Of a stretch of DNA of 46,132 bases, positions 21,902-31,622 are shown in pieces. Position numbers and translations under genes: made by a program. The notes beneath the pieces were generated by a model. That model was not told the origin of the DNA. It made no database searches and saw only the letters and a program-made list of their open reading frames with translations. How positions within the stretch are numbered: the stretch's first letter is position 1; the number at the start of each line of letters is the position of its first letter. Where the stretch lies: positions 1 through 46,132 of the forward strand of contig CALYAW010000003.1 of NCBI GenBank assembly GCA_944393685.1, given 5' to 3'. This DNA comes from an uncultured Alphaproteobacteria bacterium. Lineage in GTDB: Bacteria; Pseudomonadota; Alphaproteobacteria; RF32; CAG-239.

Positions 21902-22766
21902 ATTCTTTATTGATGGGAAAAACTTCAACATTGCCTAACCCATGGTTTTGTTTTGTCTCTTCTCCTTTGTATTCGGCTATGGCTTTTGGACCTTTGGCTG
22001 AATTTTTTGAAGTTGGTTTTTTTAATTGTGGCGTAAGAGGGTATGCATTCTTTGGCAGACGAAGAATCATGTATCCATTTCCTCCTCCGTATGCCGGACC
22101 GGAAATGCCAATTGAATAAAAACCACCGATATAGCCATAGTCAAGATCAATATAATCTATAGCCAATACAGTTTTAACGGTGCTTTGTCCGATAGTTGTC
22201 ATCTTGCAAGTATAACCTGAATCTTCTAACAAGACATGATCGATTGTTTTGGCAAAGACAATACTTTTGGAGGGGGTGCAATCTGGGACCTGTCCGCCAA
22301 AGGTGAGATTGTAATTTAGGATGAGATTGACCTTATTTGCCTTTTTTCCAATAATGACGTCAGTGATTTTGACATGATCAATGTATGCATTGGTTGGTGT
22401 GATTCCCGCTGTTAGAGGCACAGTTATATAATTTTCAAGACATACATGAGAAGCCGGATCGCCTTGGCAAATCAGAGCTTTTTGGTAGTTGTTGTTGTCA
22501 AAAAGATGTAACAGACTGTTATAAATGTATTCTTTTGACATGGAAAGTTTGGCCGGAGCGCATTGGTGGGAACGGCAAACGACGACAGAACTCGGAGCTT
22601 TTACATAAGGGTGCATTTGGCGGCCCTGTTCGGCATATTCTGCTGCACTTGGAGCAAAAGGATCTCTAAGAATGTCTTGGGGAGTACGCGTGCGCAAATA
22701 CTCACAGCCGCTAAGACAGAGAGCAACGCCTAAAAAAAGAATACGTTTGGATATGTTTTTTGACAT
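21900..22766 (-). CDS. Hypothetical lipoprotein, 288 residues
   Basis: The N terminus NISKRILFLGVALCLSGC is a lipoprotein signal peptide with lipobox LSGC and acylated Cys21, so the mature protein is membrane-anchored in the periplasm. The body has at least seven further Cys residues, suggesting disulfides, and a Gly/Tyr-rich stretch (GYIGGFYSIGISGPAYGGGN) near residues 212-231. I recognise no family. AAGGA precedes the ATG. Its signal sequence closely resembles that of the lipoprotein at 38600-39220 (NISKRIL...LSGC.YL), although the mature parts look different. Monocistronic, ending at the shared terminator. Confidence 0.8.
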   Translation of the reverse strand: MSKNISKRILFLGVALCLSGCEYLRTRTPQDILRDPFAPSAAEYAEQGRQMHPYVKAPSSVVVCRSHQCAPAKLSMSKEYIYNSLLHLFDNNNYQKALICQGDPASHVCLENYITVPLTAGITPTNAYIDHVKITDVIIGKKANKVNLILNYNLTFGGQVPDCTPSKSIVFAKTIDHVLLEDSGYTCKMTTIGQSTVKTVLAIDYIDLDYGYIGGFYSIGISGPAYGGGNGYMILRLPKNAYPLTPQLKKPTSKNSAKGPKAIAEYKGEETKQNHGLGNVEVFPINKE

Positions 22767-22913
22767 TTTTAATCCTTATTACAAAAATTATGTCTTATCT
22801 TAAGGCAAAGAACTCGAAATACCAAAAGTTTTTTTTGGGTTATTCAATGTATTTTGTCAATAAAACTTGCTTGTCGAATAAAAAATGGTCAAAATGTTCG
22901 CATGAGGTGGGTT

Positions 22914-23396
22914 ATGAGAAAAATATTAATAATATTGTTGATGCTTTATTGCGTGTGTGCGTCTATTACCGTCGAGGCCAAAGTTGTGGTTGTGGATGGA
23001 GACAGTTTGTTGATTGATGGTCGCGATATTCGCTTGGAAGGAATCGATGCTCCGGAATATAATCAAAAATGTTACGATGCTCAAAATAAATTATATGATT
23101 GCGGTCAAAAGGCAAAAGAAATGTTGCAAAAATTGGTTGCACAAGGTGTGGTCTGTAAAAAGCGCAAAACAGATAGATATAAAAGGGATGTTTCTATTTG
23201 TTACGCAGGTTCTATTGACGTAAATAAGGAGATGGTGCATAGCGGTTGGGCTGTTGCTTATACACGCTATCTTAGAGATTATGAGAAAGATGAGCTTGAG
23301 GCTAAAAATGCCAAAAGAGGAATTTGGTGTGGGCGTTTTATGCGGCCGGAGCTGTTTCGGGTTTTGGAACGAGAGCAAAAAAGAGAAAGTCGCTAA
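22914..23396 (+). CDS. Secreted thermonuclease-like (SNase family) protein
   Basis: This 160-residue protein has a signal peptide (about residues 1-22, cleaved near VEA) and an SNase OB-fold nuclease domain. Catalytic residues of staphylococcal nuclease are matched: Arg40 and Glu48 in RLEGIDAPE (spacing as R35/E43), Asp45, and Arg91 in DRYKRDVS (as R87). The C-terminal helix ends EAKNAKRGIWCGRF, typical of the YncB/ParB-like nuclease group. Four or more Cys suggest disulfides. The ATG at 22914 is chosen because GAGG sits 6 bases upstream and it gives a clean signal peptide; an in-frame extension to 22854 has neither. Function: extracytoplasmic nucleic-acid degradation, inferred. Confidence 0.85.
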   Translation: MRKILIILLMLYCVCASITVEAKVVVVDGDSLLIDGRDIRLEGIDAPEYNQKCYDAQNKLYDCGQKAKEMLQKLVAQGVVCKKRKTDRYKRDVSICYAGSIDVNKEMVHSGWAVAYTRYLRDYEKDELEAKNAKRGIWCGRFMRPELFRVLEREQKRESR

Positions 23397-23463
23397 CGCG
23401 CTTTTAGTTTTTTGATGTTTTGAGAAATTAAAAAGTTATTTTAAATTTTTGTTGAGATTCTTA

Positions 23464-23491
23464 TTGACAGAGCAAAAAACTTATGTATATT
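23464..23491 (+). promoter_or_regulatory. Promoter of the rplU-rpmA-obgE operon
   Basis: A consensus TTGACA (23464-23469) and TATATT (23486-23491) are separated by 16 bases, about 45 bases upstream of rplU. Confidence 0.8.
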
Positions 23492-23535
23492 GCAAAGCAA
23501 CGTTTTATGTTTAAAAAATATAAAGGTGAATGAAT

Positions 23536-23838
23536 ATGTATGCAGTAATTAAAACCGGCGGAAAACAATACAGAGTTACTTCTGGCGATGTTGTAAAAGT
23601 TGAAAAACTTGCCGGTGAAGAAGGTAAGGAAGTTGTTTTTAACGAAGTTTTGGCTATGGGTGATACAATTGGTAATCCTTTGGTCGCCGGCGCAAGTGTT
23701 AAAGCAACTATTTTGAAACAGGCCAGAGATGCCAAAGTTATCATCTTCAAAAAGAAAAGAAGACAAAATTATCGTCGTAAAAACGGCCACAGACAGTCAA
23801 TTACATTGGTAAAAATTACCGATGTTTGTGGTAAGTAA
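23536..23838 (+). CDS. rplU: 50S ribosomal protein L21
   Basis: L21 is a large-subunit protein that contacts 23S rRNA domain I. The sequence begins MYAVIKTGGKQYRV and contains GASVKATILKQ and the basic KKRRQNYRRKNGHRQ loop. An ATG at 23530 is only one base from the ribosome-binding site AAGGTG (23523-23528), while the ATG at 23536 is 7 bases away and gives the family N terminus, so the latter is used (100 residues). rpmA follows after 25 bases. Confidence 0.96.
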   Translation: MYAVIKTGGKQYRVTSGDVVKVEKLAGEEGKEVVFNEVLAMGDTIGNPLVAGASVKATILKQARDAKVIIFKKKRRQNYRRKNGHRQSITLVKITDVCGK

Positions 23839-23863
23839 GAATTAGGTTTAAGGAGATTTAGTC

Positions 23864-24118
23864 ATGGCACATAAGAAATCTGGTGGTAGTTCTAATAACG
23901 GACGTGACTCTATCGGTCGTCGCTTGGGCTTGAAAAAAGCCGGCGGACAGGCTGTTATTCCGGGAAATATCATCGTTCGTCAGCGTGGTACTCAGTATCA
24001 TCCGGGTGCAAATGTTGGCATGGGTAGAGATCATACTATTTTCGCTATTGCCGAAGGTAAAGTTGAATTTTCTAAAAAAGCCGGCAATAAGACTGTTGTT
24101 TCTGTCGTTTGCGAATAG
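23864..24118 (+). CDS. rpmA: 50S ribosomal protein L27
   Basis: L27 reaches into the peptidyl-transferase centre with its N-terminal tail. The 84-residue sequence [20 protein letters not shown] has no N-terminal extension of the kind processed in Firmicutes. Conserved [14 protein letters not shown] motif ([19 protein letters not shown]) is present. AAGGAG precedes the ATG. A weak hairpin separates it from obgE. Confidence 0.97.
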   Translation: MAHKKSGGSSNNGRDSIGRRLGLKKAGGQAVIPGNIIVRQRGTQYHPGANVGMGRDHTIFAIAEGKVEFSKKAGNKTVVSVVCE

Positions 24119-24122
24119 TTGA

Positions 24123-25262
<1,140 letters not shown>

Positions 25263-25277
25263 ATAAGGAGATATTAA

Positions 25278-25655
25278 GTGCCTAAAAAAGCAACAGTAGT
25301 GCAATCAAAGGATGAAGCAGAGCAAATTCTTGATATTATTGTCAAGGTTCTTGAAGATGGCAAGGCTCAAGATGTTGTTGTCATGGATTTACAAGGAAAA
25401 ACATCTATTGCAAATTATATGGTTATTGCCAGTGGAACATCTAATCGTCAGGTGGCGGCTTTGGCTGATAATATACAGCTTAAACTCAAAGAAGCGAAGT
25501 TTAAATCCGTTGCAGAGGGAAAAGAAAAGGCTGATTGGGTTTTGATAGATGCTTTTGACGTGATTGTTCATATTTTTCGTCCGGAAGTGCGTGAGTTTTA
25601 CAGTATTGAAAAGATGTGGTCGTCAGTCGGAAAAATACGCTCCATTGCCGAATAA
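25278..25655 (+). CDS. rsfS: Ribosomal silencing factor RsfS
   Basis: RsfS binds L14 and blocks subunit joining when nutrients are low. The 125-residue DUF143/Iojap protein has the family pattern DVVVMDLQGKTSIANYMVIASGTSNRQVAALAD and EGKEKADWVLIDAFDVIVHIF in shorter overlapping stretches, ending REFYSIEKMW. It starts with GTG preceded by AAGGAGAT. In many relatives rlmH follows on the same strand; here a terminator follows and rlmH lies about 740 bases further on, on the opposite strand. Confidence 0.93.
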   Translation: MPKKATVVQSKDEAEQILDIIVKVLEDGKAQDVVVMDLQGKTSIANYMVIASGTSNRQVAALADNIQLKLKEAKFKSVAEGKEKADWVLIDAFDVIVHIFRPEVREFYSIEKMWSSVGKIRSIAE

Positions 25656-25676
25656 CGGATATTGCTTTTATAAAGA

Positions 25677-25710
25677 GAAAGCCCGGCTATTTGTATAGCG
25701 GGGCTTTTTT
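25677..25710 (+). terminator. Intrinsic terminator of the obgE-rsfS operon
   Basis: AAAGCCCGGCTAT and ATAGCGGGGCTTT arms form a hairpin ending in TTTTTT. It separates rsfS from the convergent minus-strand gene. Confidence 0.9.
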
Positions 25711-25720
25711 CTTGTTTTGT

Positions 25721-26323
25721 TCAGAGCTTGCAGACAAAGTCTAAGGCTTCGTCTAGACTACAAGGCGTGAGTCCTGTTGTCTCAAGGAAAACCTCATGAT
25801 CTGCATCGGTCGGCGGCGTGAGAGTTTCTTCCACAATTCCGGTAACCTGAATGATGCCTTTTTGGTATTTGCAAAGAGCTTTGTAAAAAGTCTTTTCATC
25901 TTTCTTTTTTAACGGGAGGCGGAAAATAGGTGTTTCTTTGTAAAGAAAGGCTTTGAAGCCGGAAAAAAAGACTTCCGTTGTTCCTATTTTTACCCAAAGC
26001 CAGCCGTTTTGTTTTTTGATACCAAAGACAGTTGAGATATATTCACTGGTTTGCGGATGAAAGAGACTAACAGCCTGAACCATAGAGATATCTCCACAAG
26101 CAGCGTCGAGACTTTCAAAAACTCTGTTTAATAACCAAAAGTCAAGCAAAGGTTGAGGTTCAAGCGCCGGATATTCAAGTTCCCCGGCATGATAAAACAT
26201 GCAAGGGGCGTCGTTGATTCCTTCGGTTGATTGTTGGTCAACATGTTGGCGCTTGGCTGAAGGTTGCTCTGGCGCAGGGGTCTTCTTGGAAAACCGATCT
26301 GCAATTGTTTTTAAGATTTTCAT
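25721..26323 (-). CDS. Hypothetical protein, 200 residues
   Basis: No family recognised. The N-terminal 45 residues are basic then Pro/Gln-rich (MKILKTIADRFSKK, PAPEQPSAKRQHVDQQ). The remainder looks like an alpha/beta cytoplasmic domain with QPLLDFWLLNRVFES, KKQNGWLWVKIGTTEVF and LTPCSLDEALDF. No signal peptide or membrane segment. An in-frame ATG at 26356 lies inside a 24-bp palindrome that overlaps the predicted -10, so translation more likely begins at the ATG at 26323; neither has a clear Shine-Dalgarno sequence. It has its own candidate promoter and operator directly upstream, so regulation by a dimeric repressor or activator is likely. Confidence 0.65.
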   Translation of the reverse strand: MKILKTIADRFSKKTPAPEQPSAKRQHVDQQSTEGINDAPCMFYHAGELEYPALEPQPLLDFWLLNRVFESLDAACGDISMVQAVSLFHPQTSEYISTVFGIKKQNGWLWVKIGTTEVFFSGFKAFLYKETPIFRLPLKKKDEKTFYKALCKYQKGIIQVTGIVEETLTPPTDADHEVFLETTGLTPCSLDEALDFVCKL

Positions 26324-26341
26324 ATAGGATAATTTAAGATG

Positions 26342-26365
26342 TATATTTGTATGCATACAAATATA
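26342..26365. promoter_or_regulatory. 24-bp perfect palindrome (candidate operator)
   Basis: Bases 26342-26365 read identically on both strands, with the core TTTGTATGCATACAAA. It overlaps the predicted -10 element of the minus-strand promoter. The TTGTATGCATACAA core resembles operators of some FadR-subfamily GntR regulators; that comparison is from memory and tentative. Confidence 0.7.
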
Positions 26366-26387
26366 GACAAAATTTGCGTCAAGTCAA
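26360..26387 (-). promoter_or_regulatory. Promoter of the 200-residue hypothetical gene
   Basis: On the minus strand TTGACT (26387-26382) and TATATT (26365-26360) are separated by 16 bases. The -10 is embedded in the 24-bp palindrome. Confidence 0.6.
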
Positions 26388-26394
26388 TATGTTA

Positions 26395-26835
26395 TTATTC
26401 TCGGTGATAGGGGTGACCACTAATAATGGTTTGTATACGGTAAATTTGTTCACACAGAATCGCTCTCATGAGCATGTGAGGAAAAGTTAATTTTCCAAAG
26501 GAAAGCAAGAGATCTGCTTTGTCGCGGGTTGATTGCAGATGTCCATCCGCACCACCGATGAGAAAACAAATTTCTGAACAACCTTCAAGCTGCCAATTTT
26601 CCACCTTTTGGGCTAGTTCCGTTGATTTTAGATTTTGTCCGCGTTCGTCAAGAACAATAATTTTAGCATTATGCGGAATGTTGTTTTGTAAAAATTTAGC
26701 TTCATCTTCTTGAGTTGAATTATCTTTCTCTTTGATTATGACTTCCCAACCGGAACGTTTGGTATATTCGCTTATTATGGCTGCTTCAGGCGAATTTTTT
26801 TTACATTTTCCAATGGCTAAAATTAAAGCTTTCAT
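26395..26835 (-). CDS. rlmH: 23S rRNA pseudouridine-1915 N3-methyltransferase RlmH
   Basis: RlmH is a SPOUT-class methyltransferase acting on the pseudouridine in helix 69 of 23S rRNA. Family features are the start MKALILAIGKCKK, the SAM-knot motif FLIGGADGH, LSFGKLTFPHMLMRAILCEQIYR-type region (present in shorter blocks) and the C-terminal HPYHRE. It is 146 residues, slightly under the usual 155. It lies 10 bases after the PiT transporter gene with AGGAAA as ribosome-binding site, so it is probably transcribed from the phosphate operon rather than with rsfS as in many relatives. Confidence 0.94.
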   Translation of the reverse strand: MKALILAIGKCKKNSPEAAIISEYTKRSGWEVIIKEKDNSTQEDEAKFLQNNIPHNAKIIVLDERGQNLKSTELAQKVENWQLEGCSEICFLIGGADGHLQSTRDKADLLLSFGKLTFPHMLMRAILCEQIYRIQTIISGHPYHRE

Positions 26836-26845
26836 CTTTTATTTC

Positions 26846-27901
26846 CTATGGCAAAAAAACTACTTGCCCAAAAACATTTTGTAAAAAGAATAAGGATATG
26901 TAACATAGTCCTGCTGCAATTATCGGCGTGGTTATCCAACTTATTGATATTTTTCCAATCAAGTCCCAGTGCAGACTTTTTCCGCTACGTGCAAGGCCTA
27001 TTCCCATAACGGCTCCAATGACAGCTTGTGAGCTTGAAACAGGAACCAATGGTAAAGAGGGTAAATCGTGTGAAAGCAAAAAATGTTTGAGATTTTGGGA
27101 GGCAAAAAGAAACAAAACCAAAGATTGGGCAACAACAACTACCCATGCCATTAAGGGAGACATTTTCATGATCGAGTTGCCGACGGTGTTCATTACTTTT
27201 TGAGAATAAGTGGCGACTCCGATGCTAATGGCTATACTTCCGATTAAAAATAAAACTTGTGTCTCGTTGAGCGTTATACCCCATCCAAAATCAACGGTTT
27301 TTAAAGGAGAAGATGGAACAAATACTCCCATGACATTGGCAATATTGTTGGCTCCCAAAGCGTATGCTCCGAATGCTCCAGCAATAATTAAACCTATTCT
27401 GGTGTAACTGTCTTGGCGAAGAAGATGCATATGGGATTTACGAATAATAAATCGAACCAACCAATATAGAAATACGGCTATAATTCCAGATAGAATCGGG
27501 CAAATAACCCAGGTGCTGACAATTTGGGTTAAAATTGTAATATCAGTTGGTTTGCCTGCAAAAAAATTCCAGCCGATAATTGCGCCGACAATTGCTTGGG
27601 AGGTAGATATCGGCATAGACAATTCAACCATCCAGAAAATAGTGATTGCCGCTGCAAGGGCTGCCATGAAGGCTCCTGCTAAAGTATTAATAGAACCAAG
27701 ATGTCCCAAAGTTTGAGAGGCACCGCCTCCGGCATAAACGGCTCCAATAATGATGAAAATTGATGAGATAACCGCTGCTGTTCGAAAGCTGACCATTTTG
27801 GTGCCAACGGCCGTGCCGAATATGTTGGATGCATCATTGGCTCCAAGCGACCATCCTAAAAATAAACCCGAACTTAAGAAAAACAAAAAAGTTATATCCA
27901 T
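26846..27901 (-). CDS. PiT-family inorganic phosphate transporter
   Basis: This polytopic membrane protein of 351 residues imports phosphate (often as a metal-phosphate complex) driven by H+ or Na+. The two PiT signature repeats are visible: GANDASNIFGTAVG near residues 21-34 and GANNIANVMGVFV near 182-194. MPISTSQAIVGAIIGW and SSQAVIGAVMGIG are the paired half-repeats. The upstream DUF47 gene ends 2 bases before its start, the standard pairing of PiT with a PhoU-like partner. Specificity beyond phosphate cannot be told from sequence. Confidence 0.93.
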   Translation of the reverse strand: MDITFLFFLSSGLFLGWSLGANDASNIFGTAVGTKMVSFRTAAVISSIFIIIGAVYAGGGASQTLGHLGSINTLAGAFMAALAAAITIFWMVELSMPISTSQAIVGAIIGWNFFAGKPTDITILTQIVSTWVICPILSGIIAVFLYWLVRFIIRKSHMHLLRQDSYTRIGLIIAGAFGAYALGANNIANVMGVFVPSSPLKTVDFGWGITLNETQVLFLIGSIAISIGVATYSQKVMNTVGNSIMKMSPLMAWVVVVAQSLVLFLFASQNLKHFLLSHDLPSLPLVPVSSSQAVIGAVMGIGLARSGKSLHWDLIGKISISWITTPIIAAGLCYISLFFLQNVFGQVVFLP

Positions 27902-27903
27902 GA

Positions 27904-28563
27904 TTAAATGTCTCTTTTGATTGTGAATATCAGTAGCTCATCAATAAAGTCTTCCGCAATGTCTGCGATATCCGCAATTTCATTGATGAAGTTAGAAAGC
28001 TGGAGTTTATTGGCTAAGGGAAGTTCTGAATCAAAAACAGCTTTGCGCAAGTTGTCCGCACTGACATCTGATTCATGTTCTATAAAATATACTTTTTGCG
28101 AATAATCTCTGACAGAGCTTAAATCTCGGAAAAAAGCTCTTGAGGCTTTAGCCATGTTTTCTGCGCATTCGGCGCTGAGATCACATAATTCGTTGATGCG
28201 GATATGATAATTGGAGGCTATTTCCGGTTTTTCGATATAGAACATGTAAGTTACTTCGTCGAATTTATTAATGACTTTGTCCAGATTTTCCACCAAGTGC
28301 AAGACGTCTGCCCGTAAATCGGGAATTAGATTTTGGGTGTAGAGACTGTTTTCGATTTCTCGGCGCAGGTTATCCGCATCATGTTCAATTTGTTTTACTT
28401 GTTTGGATAGCTTTTTATAATTTTCGCTGCGACCTTCATCCAGAAATACACGGACCGCTTTTTTGAATGTCATTGCCGCGTCCAAAAGTTTGTCATGGAA
28501 GAAATCTATTTTGCTTTCGAGGCTTTTGGTTTTGGAAAAAAGTGATAAATTTATATGAAACAT
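27904..28563 (-). CDS. DUF47 (PhoU-like) protein, partner of PiT
   Basis: This 219-residue all-helical cytoplasmic protein belongs to the DUF47/TIGR00153 family related to PhoU. Typical stretches are LSKQVKQIEHDADNLRREIE, LVENLDKVINKFDEV and EHESDVSADNLRKAVF, with acidic and His residues that could bind metal. Members are almost always encoded next to a PiT transporter and are thought to modulate it. Here the stop is 2 bases from the PiT start. It is the first gene of the minus-strand operon DUF47-PiT-rlmH. The Shine-Dalgarno sequence is weak. Confidence 0.9.
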   Translation of the reverse strand: MFHINLSLFSKTKSLESKIDFFHDKLLDAAMTFKKAVRVFLDEGRSENYKKLSKQVKQIEHDADNLRREIENSLYTQNLIPDLRADVLHLVENLDKVINKFDEVTYMFYIEKPEIASNYHIRINELCDLSAECAENMAKASRAFFRDLSSVRDYSQKVYFIEHESDVSADNLRKAVFDSELPLANKLQLSNFINEIADIADIAEDFIDELLIFTIKRDI

Positions 28564-28730
28564 TTTTTTGCTTTCAAAAGTTTAAACTTGGATTCATTAT
28601 ATTGCTTATTTATGAAGAAATAATTTACTATTTGGTCAAAGCTAATAAATAAATATTATTTTCCGCTTGTAAATATCTAATAGTTTGTTAGATTAGATGA
28701 GTTGATAATTTTAACTTGAGGAATTTTAAC

Positions 28731-29456
28731 ATGAATAAAATTAATGCTGTATATGTATCTTTGGTGGCTCTTGTCGTTGCCATTGTTGCATTGGTTATGT
28801 GCATTGTTTGCTGCAACAAGGGCGGTAGTTCCGCAAATGTTGAGCAGGCTTTGAATGATAATCCCGAGATGATTATTCAAGCAATGCAGAATTATGAAAT
28901 CAAACAAAGAGAAGAAGCTCAGAAAAAAGCTCAAGAGCTTTTGGCTCAAAGTGAAGATGAGTTGACTAAGAATCCCGATGATGGCTTCCTTGGAAATCCT
29001 GAGGGGAAAGTCGTTTTGGTCGAGTTCTTTGATTTCTCTTGCGGATATTGCCACAAAATTTACCCCGTTCTTAAAAATGTTATTGCTAAAAACAGTGATC
29101 TAAAATTGGTTGCTAAACCTTTAGCTTTCTTGTCTCCAATGTCTAAGTATGCTGCAAAAGCTGCTTTGGCCGCAAAAGAGCAGGGTAAATTTGCAGAAGT
29201 TTATACTGCCGTATTCGAAATTAATGGTCCTTTGACTGAAGCTAAGATTGATGAAGCTGCTGTTAAAGCCGGTGTCGATCTGGAGAAGTTGAAAGCTGAT
29301 ATGGAATCTGAAAAAGTCAGCAAAATTTTGGATGAGACATCTAACTTGGCTGCCAAAATTCAGGTTAATGGCGTTCCGACATTGATTTTGGATGGTAAGA
29401 TTATCCAAACTTTGGATGAAGGTGTTCTTCAGGAAGCTATCGATCAAGCTAAATAA
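28731..29456 (+). CDS. DsbA-family thiol-disulfide oxidoreductase
   Basis: This is an extracytoplasmic thioredoxin-fold protein of 241 residues. An N-terminal membrane anchor or uncleaved signal (about residues 7-27) is followed by a helical stalk rich in Gln, Glu and Lys, then the DsbA domain. The active site is CGYC (Cys104 and Cys107) in FDFSCGYCHKIYP, and the cis-Pro loop is NGVPTLIL. It should introduce or isomerise disulfides in exported proteins, which fits the Cys-rich exported products elsewhere in the window (inference). The ATG at 28731 with TGAGGA upstream is preferred over an in-frame extension to 28716. Confidence 0.92.
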   Translation: MNKINAVYVSLVALVVAIVALVMCIVCCNKGGSSANVEQALNDNPEMIIQAMQNYEIKQREEAQKKAQELLAQSEDELTKNPDDGFLGNPEGKVVLVEFFDFSCGYCHKIYPVLKNVIAKNSDLKLVAKPLAFLSPMSKYAAKAALAAKEQGKFAEVYTAVFEINGPLTEAKIDEAAVKAGVDLEKLKADMESEKVSKILDETSNLAAKIQVNGVPTLILDGKIIQTLDEGVLQEAIDQAK

Positions 29457-29477
29457 TTTAGTTTCGTTCGGATATTG

Positions 29478-29505
29478 AAACGGCCGGTTTCCGGCCGTTT
29501 TTTTA
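29478..29505 (+). terminator. Intrinsic terminator of the dsbA-like gene
   Basis: AAACGGCCGG (29478-29487) and CCGGCCGTTT (29491-29500) form a 10-bp stem with a 3-base loop and a T-run. Confidence 0.93.
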
Positions 29506-29600
29506 TTTGCTTGGGGGTGGAGAAACTTTCATGCTTGAGTTTTGAAAATAAAAAAACTATATATAAAAAAGTTAATAATTTTGTTTGAGGAATCTTTTTA

Positions 29601-31466
29601 ATGAGAAATACAAGAAATATTATTGTTTGGGTGGTCGCTTTTATTTTGCTTTCGGCAGCAATGAATATGTTTGCCGGTGGAAATGAGAGAATCAACGCTG
29701 AAAAACTTGCCTTTTCGGAGTTTATGAATCATGTTGAAAATAAGAAAATTTCCGAAGTGACAATTGAAGGCGCCAGTATTTCCGGCACATATACCGATGG
29801 AAAGCGTTTTTATACTTATGCTCCGTTTGATCCTACAATGGTGGAAATTTTGCGCAAGAATAATGTTAAAGTGTCGGCACAACCGGAAAGCAATACTTCC
29901 GATAACTTGTGGGGAATGCTTATTTCTTGGTTCCCTATGTTGTTATTAATCGGCGTCTGGGTGTTCTTTATGCGACAGGCAAATTCAGGCAATAATAAAG
30001 CTATGAGTTTTGGAAAATCTCGGGCTCGGCTGATTGAAAACACAAAAAAAGTGACTTTTGCCGATGTGGCCGGCGCAGATGAGGCTAAGCAAGAACTTGA
30101 AGAAATTATTGACTTTTTGAAAGATCCCGAAAAATTTCAACGTCTCGGCGGCAAAATACCTAAAGGTGTTTTGATGGTCGGTCCTCCGGGTACGGGTAAA
30201 ACTTTGTTGGCTAAAGCCGTTGCCGGAGAGGCTGATGTTCCGTTCTTTTCCATATCCGGTTCGGATTTTGTGGAAATGTTTGTCGGTGTGGGGGCCAGCC
30301 GTGTAAGAGATATGTTTGCTCAAGCCAAAAAAAATGCTCCTTGTTTGCTCTTTATTGATGAGATTGATGCCGTTGGTAGACATCGTGGTGCCGGTTTGGG
30401 CGGCGGTAATGATGAAAGAGAGCAGACCTTAAACCAATTACTGGTCGAAATGGACGGCTTTGAGGCTAATGAGAATGTTATTTTGATTGCCGCTACCAAC
30501 AGGCCGGATGTTTTGGATCCTGCGCTGCTTCGCCCAGGGCGTTTTGATAGGCAGGTTACGGTAACAAATCCTGATAAAAAAGGTCGTGAGGAGATATTAA
30601 AAGTTCACGCTAAAAATGTTCCGTTGGCTCGTGATGTTAATTTGTCGGTTGTTGCCAGAGGTACTCCCGGATTTTCAGGTGCGGATTTGGCCAATTTGGT
30701 GAATGAAGCCGCATTATTGGCTGCTCGCAAAAATAAGCACAAAGTGACATCCAAAGATTTTGATGAGGCCAAAGATAAAGTATTGATGGGAAGCGAGCGT
30801 CGTTCAATGGCTATGGATGAAAATGAGAAAAAACTGACTGCTTATCATGAAGCGGGACATGCTATTTGTTCTTTGTTTGTGGAGGAGAGCGATCCTATAC
30901 ATAAGGCTACCATTATTCCTCGCGGCCGCGCTTTGGGTATGGTCCAGCAGTTGCCGGAAAAAGATCAATATTCTTATTCTCGCATAAAAATGTTGTCTCG
31001 ATTGGTTATTATGATGGGGGGACGTGTGGCTGAAGAACTTAAGTTCGGTGCAAAAAAAGTGACAAGCGGCGCATCTTCCGATATTGCTGCGGCAACGAAT
31101 TTGGCTCGTTCTATGGTGACAGAGTGGGGAATGAGCGAAAAGCTTGGACCTGTTTTGTATGCTGAGAATACCGGTGAGGTTTTTTTGGGTAAGTCCGTGA
31201 CACAGAGTCGAAATATGAGTGAAGAAACGGCTCGTCTGGTGGATGCGGAAATCAAAAACTTGGTTGTTAGCGCGCATGATCAGGCAACACAGTTGCTTAA
31301 AGAACATGAGAAAGATTGGGAGTTATTGGCAACAGCTCTTATAGAATATGAGACTTTGACCGGAGAAGAAATTAAAGATCTTCTTGACGGAAAGAAAATT
31401 GACAAGTCTTCCGAATCTCCCGTTCCGGAAGAAAAACGTGTTCACTCTTCTTTGCCGGAGGTATAG
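29601..31466 (+). CDS. ftsH: ATP-dependent zinc metalloprotease FtsH
   Basis: FtsH is the hexameric membrane AAA+ protease that degrades membrane and short-lived soluble proteins. There are two membrane helices (about residues 6-24 and 106-124) flanking a small periplasmic domain. The AAA+ module has Walker A GPPGTGKT (194-201), Walker [12 protein letters not shown], second region of homology RPGRFDRQV and the pore motif FVG. The protease zinc site HEAGH is at 416-420. Length 621 residues is normal. A TTGAGGAATC ribosome-binding site precedes the ATG. glmM follows, as in many Alphaproteobacteria. Confidence 0.97.
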   Translation: MRNTRNIIVWVVAFILLSAAMNMFAGGNERINAEKLAFSEFMNHVENKKISEVTIEGASISGTYTDGKRFYTYAPFDPTMVEILRKNNVKVSAQPESNTSDNLWGMLISWFPMLLLIGVWVFFMRQANSGNNKAMSFGKSRARLIENTKKVTFADVAGADEAKQELEEIIDFLKDPEKFQRLGGKIPKGVLMVGPPGTGKTLLAKAVAGEADVPFFSISGSDFVEMFVGVGASRVRDMFAQAKKNAPCLLFIDEIDAVGRHRGAGLGGGNDEREQTLNQLLVEMDGFEANENVILIAATNRPDVLDPALLRPGRFDRQVTVTNPDKKGREEILKVHAKNVPLARDVNLSVVARGTPGFSGADLANLVNEAALLAARKNKHKVTSKDFDEAKDKVLMGSERRSMAMDENEKKLTAYHEAGHAICSLFVEESDPIHKATIIPRGRALGMVQQLPEKDQYSYSRIKMLSRLVIMMGGRVAEELKFGAKKVTSGASSDIAAATNLARSMVTEWGMSEKLGPVLYAENTGEVFLGKSVTQSRNMSEETARLVDAEIKNLVVSAHDQATQLLKEHEKDWELLATALIEYETLTGEEIKDLLDGKKIDKSSESPVPEEKRVHSSLPEV

Positions 31467-31481
31467 GTGTTCTTTTTATGA

Positions 31482-31521
31482 GTTAAGGAGCCGAGGATTT
31501 TTTTCTTCGGCTTCTTAATTT
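31482..31521 (+). terminator. Probable terminator after ftsH
   Basis: TTAAGGAGCCGA pairs with TCGGCTTCTTAA (12 bp with one wobble) around an 11-base T-rich loop, followed by TTTTA. The tail is short, so readthrough into glmM is possible. Confidence 0.6.
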
Positions 31522-31622
31522 TATGCTGCGACTCGAAAAAAAGTGAATATCTTTTTATCATTGGTTGAGTTTTCTTTTTTATCTGCGACAATGAAAAAAA
31601 ATGATTATCGCGGAGATGATAT

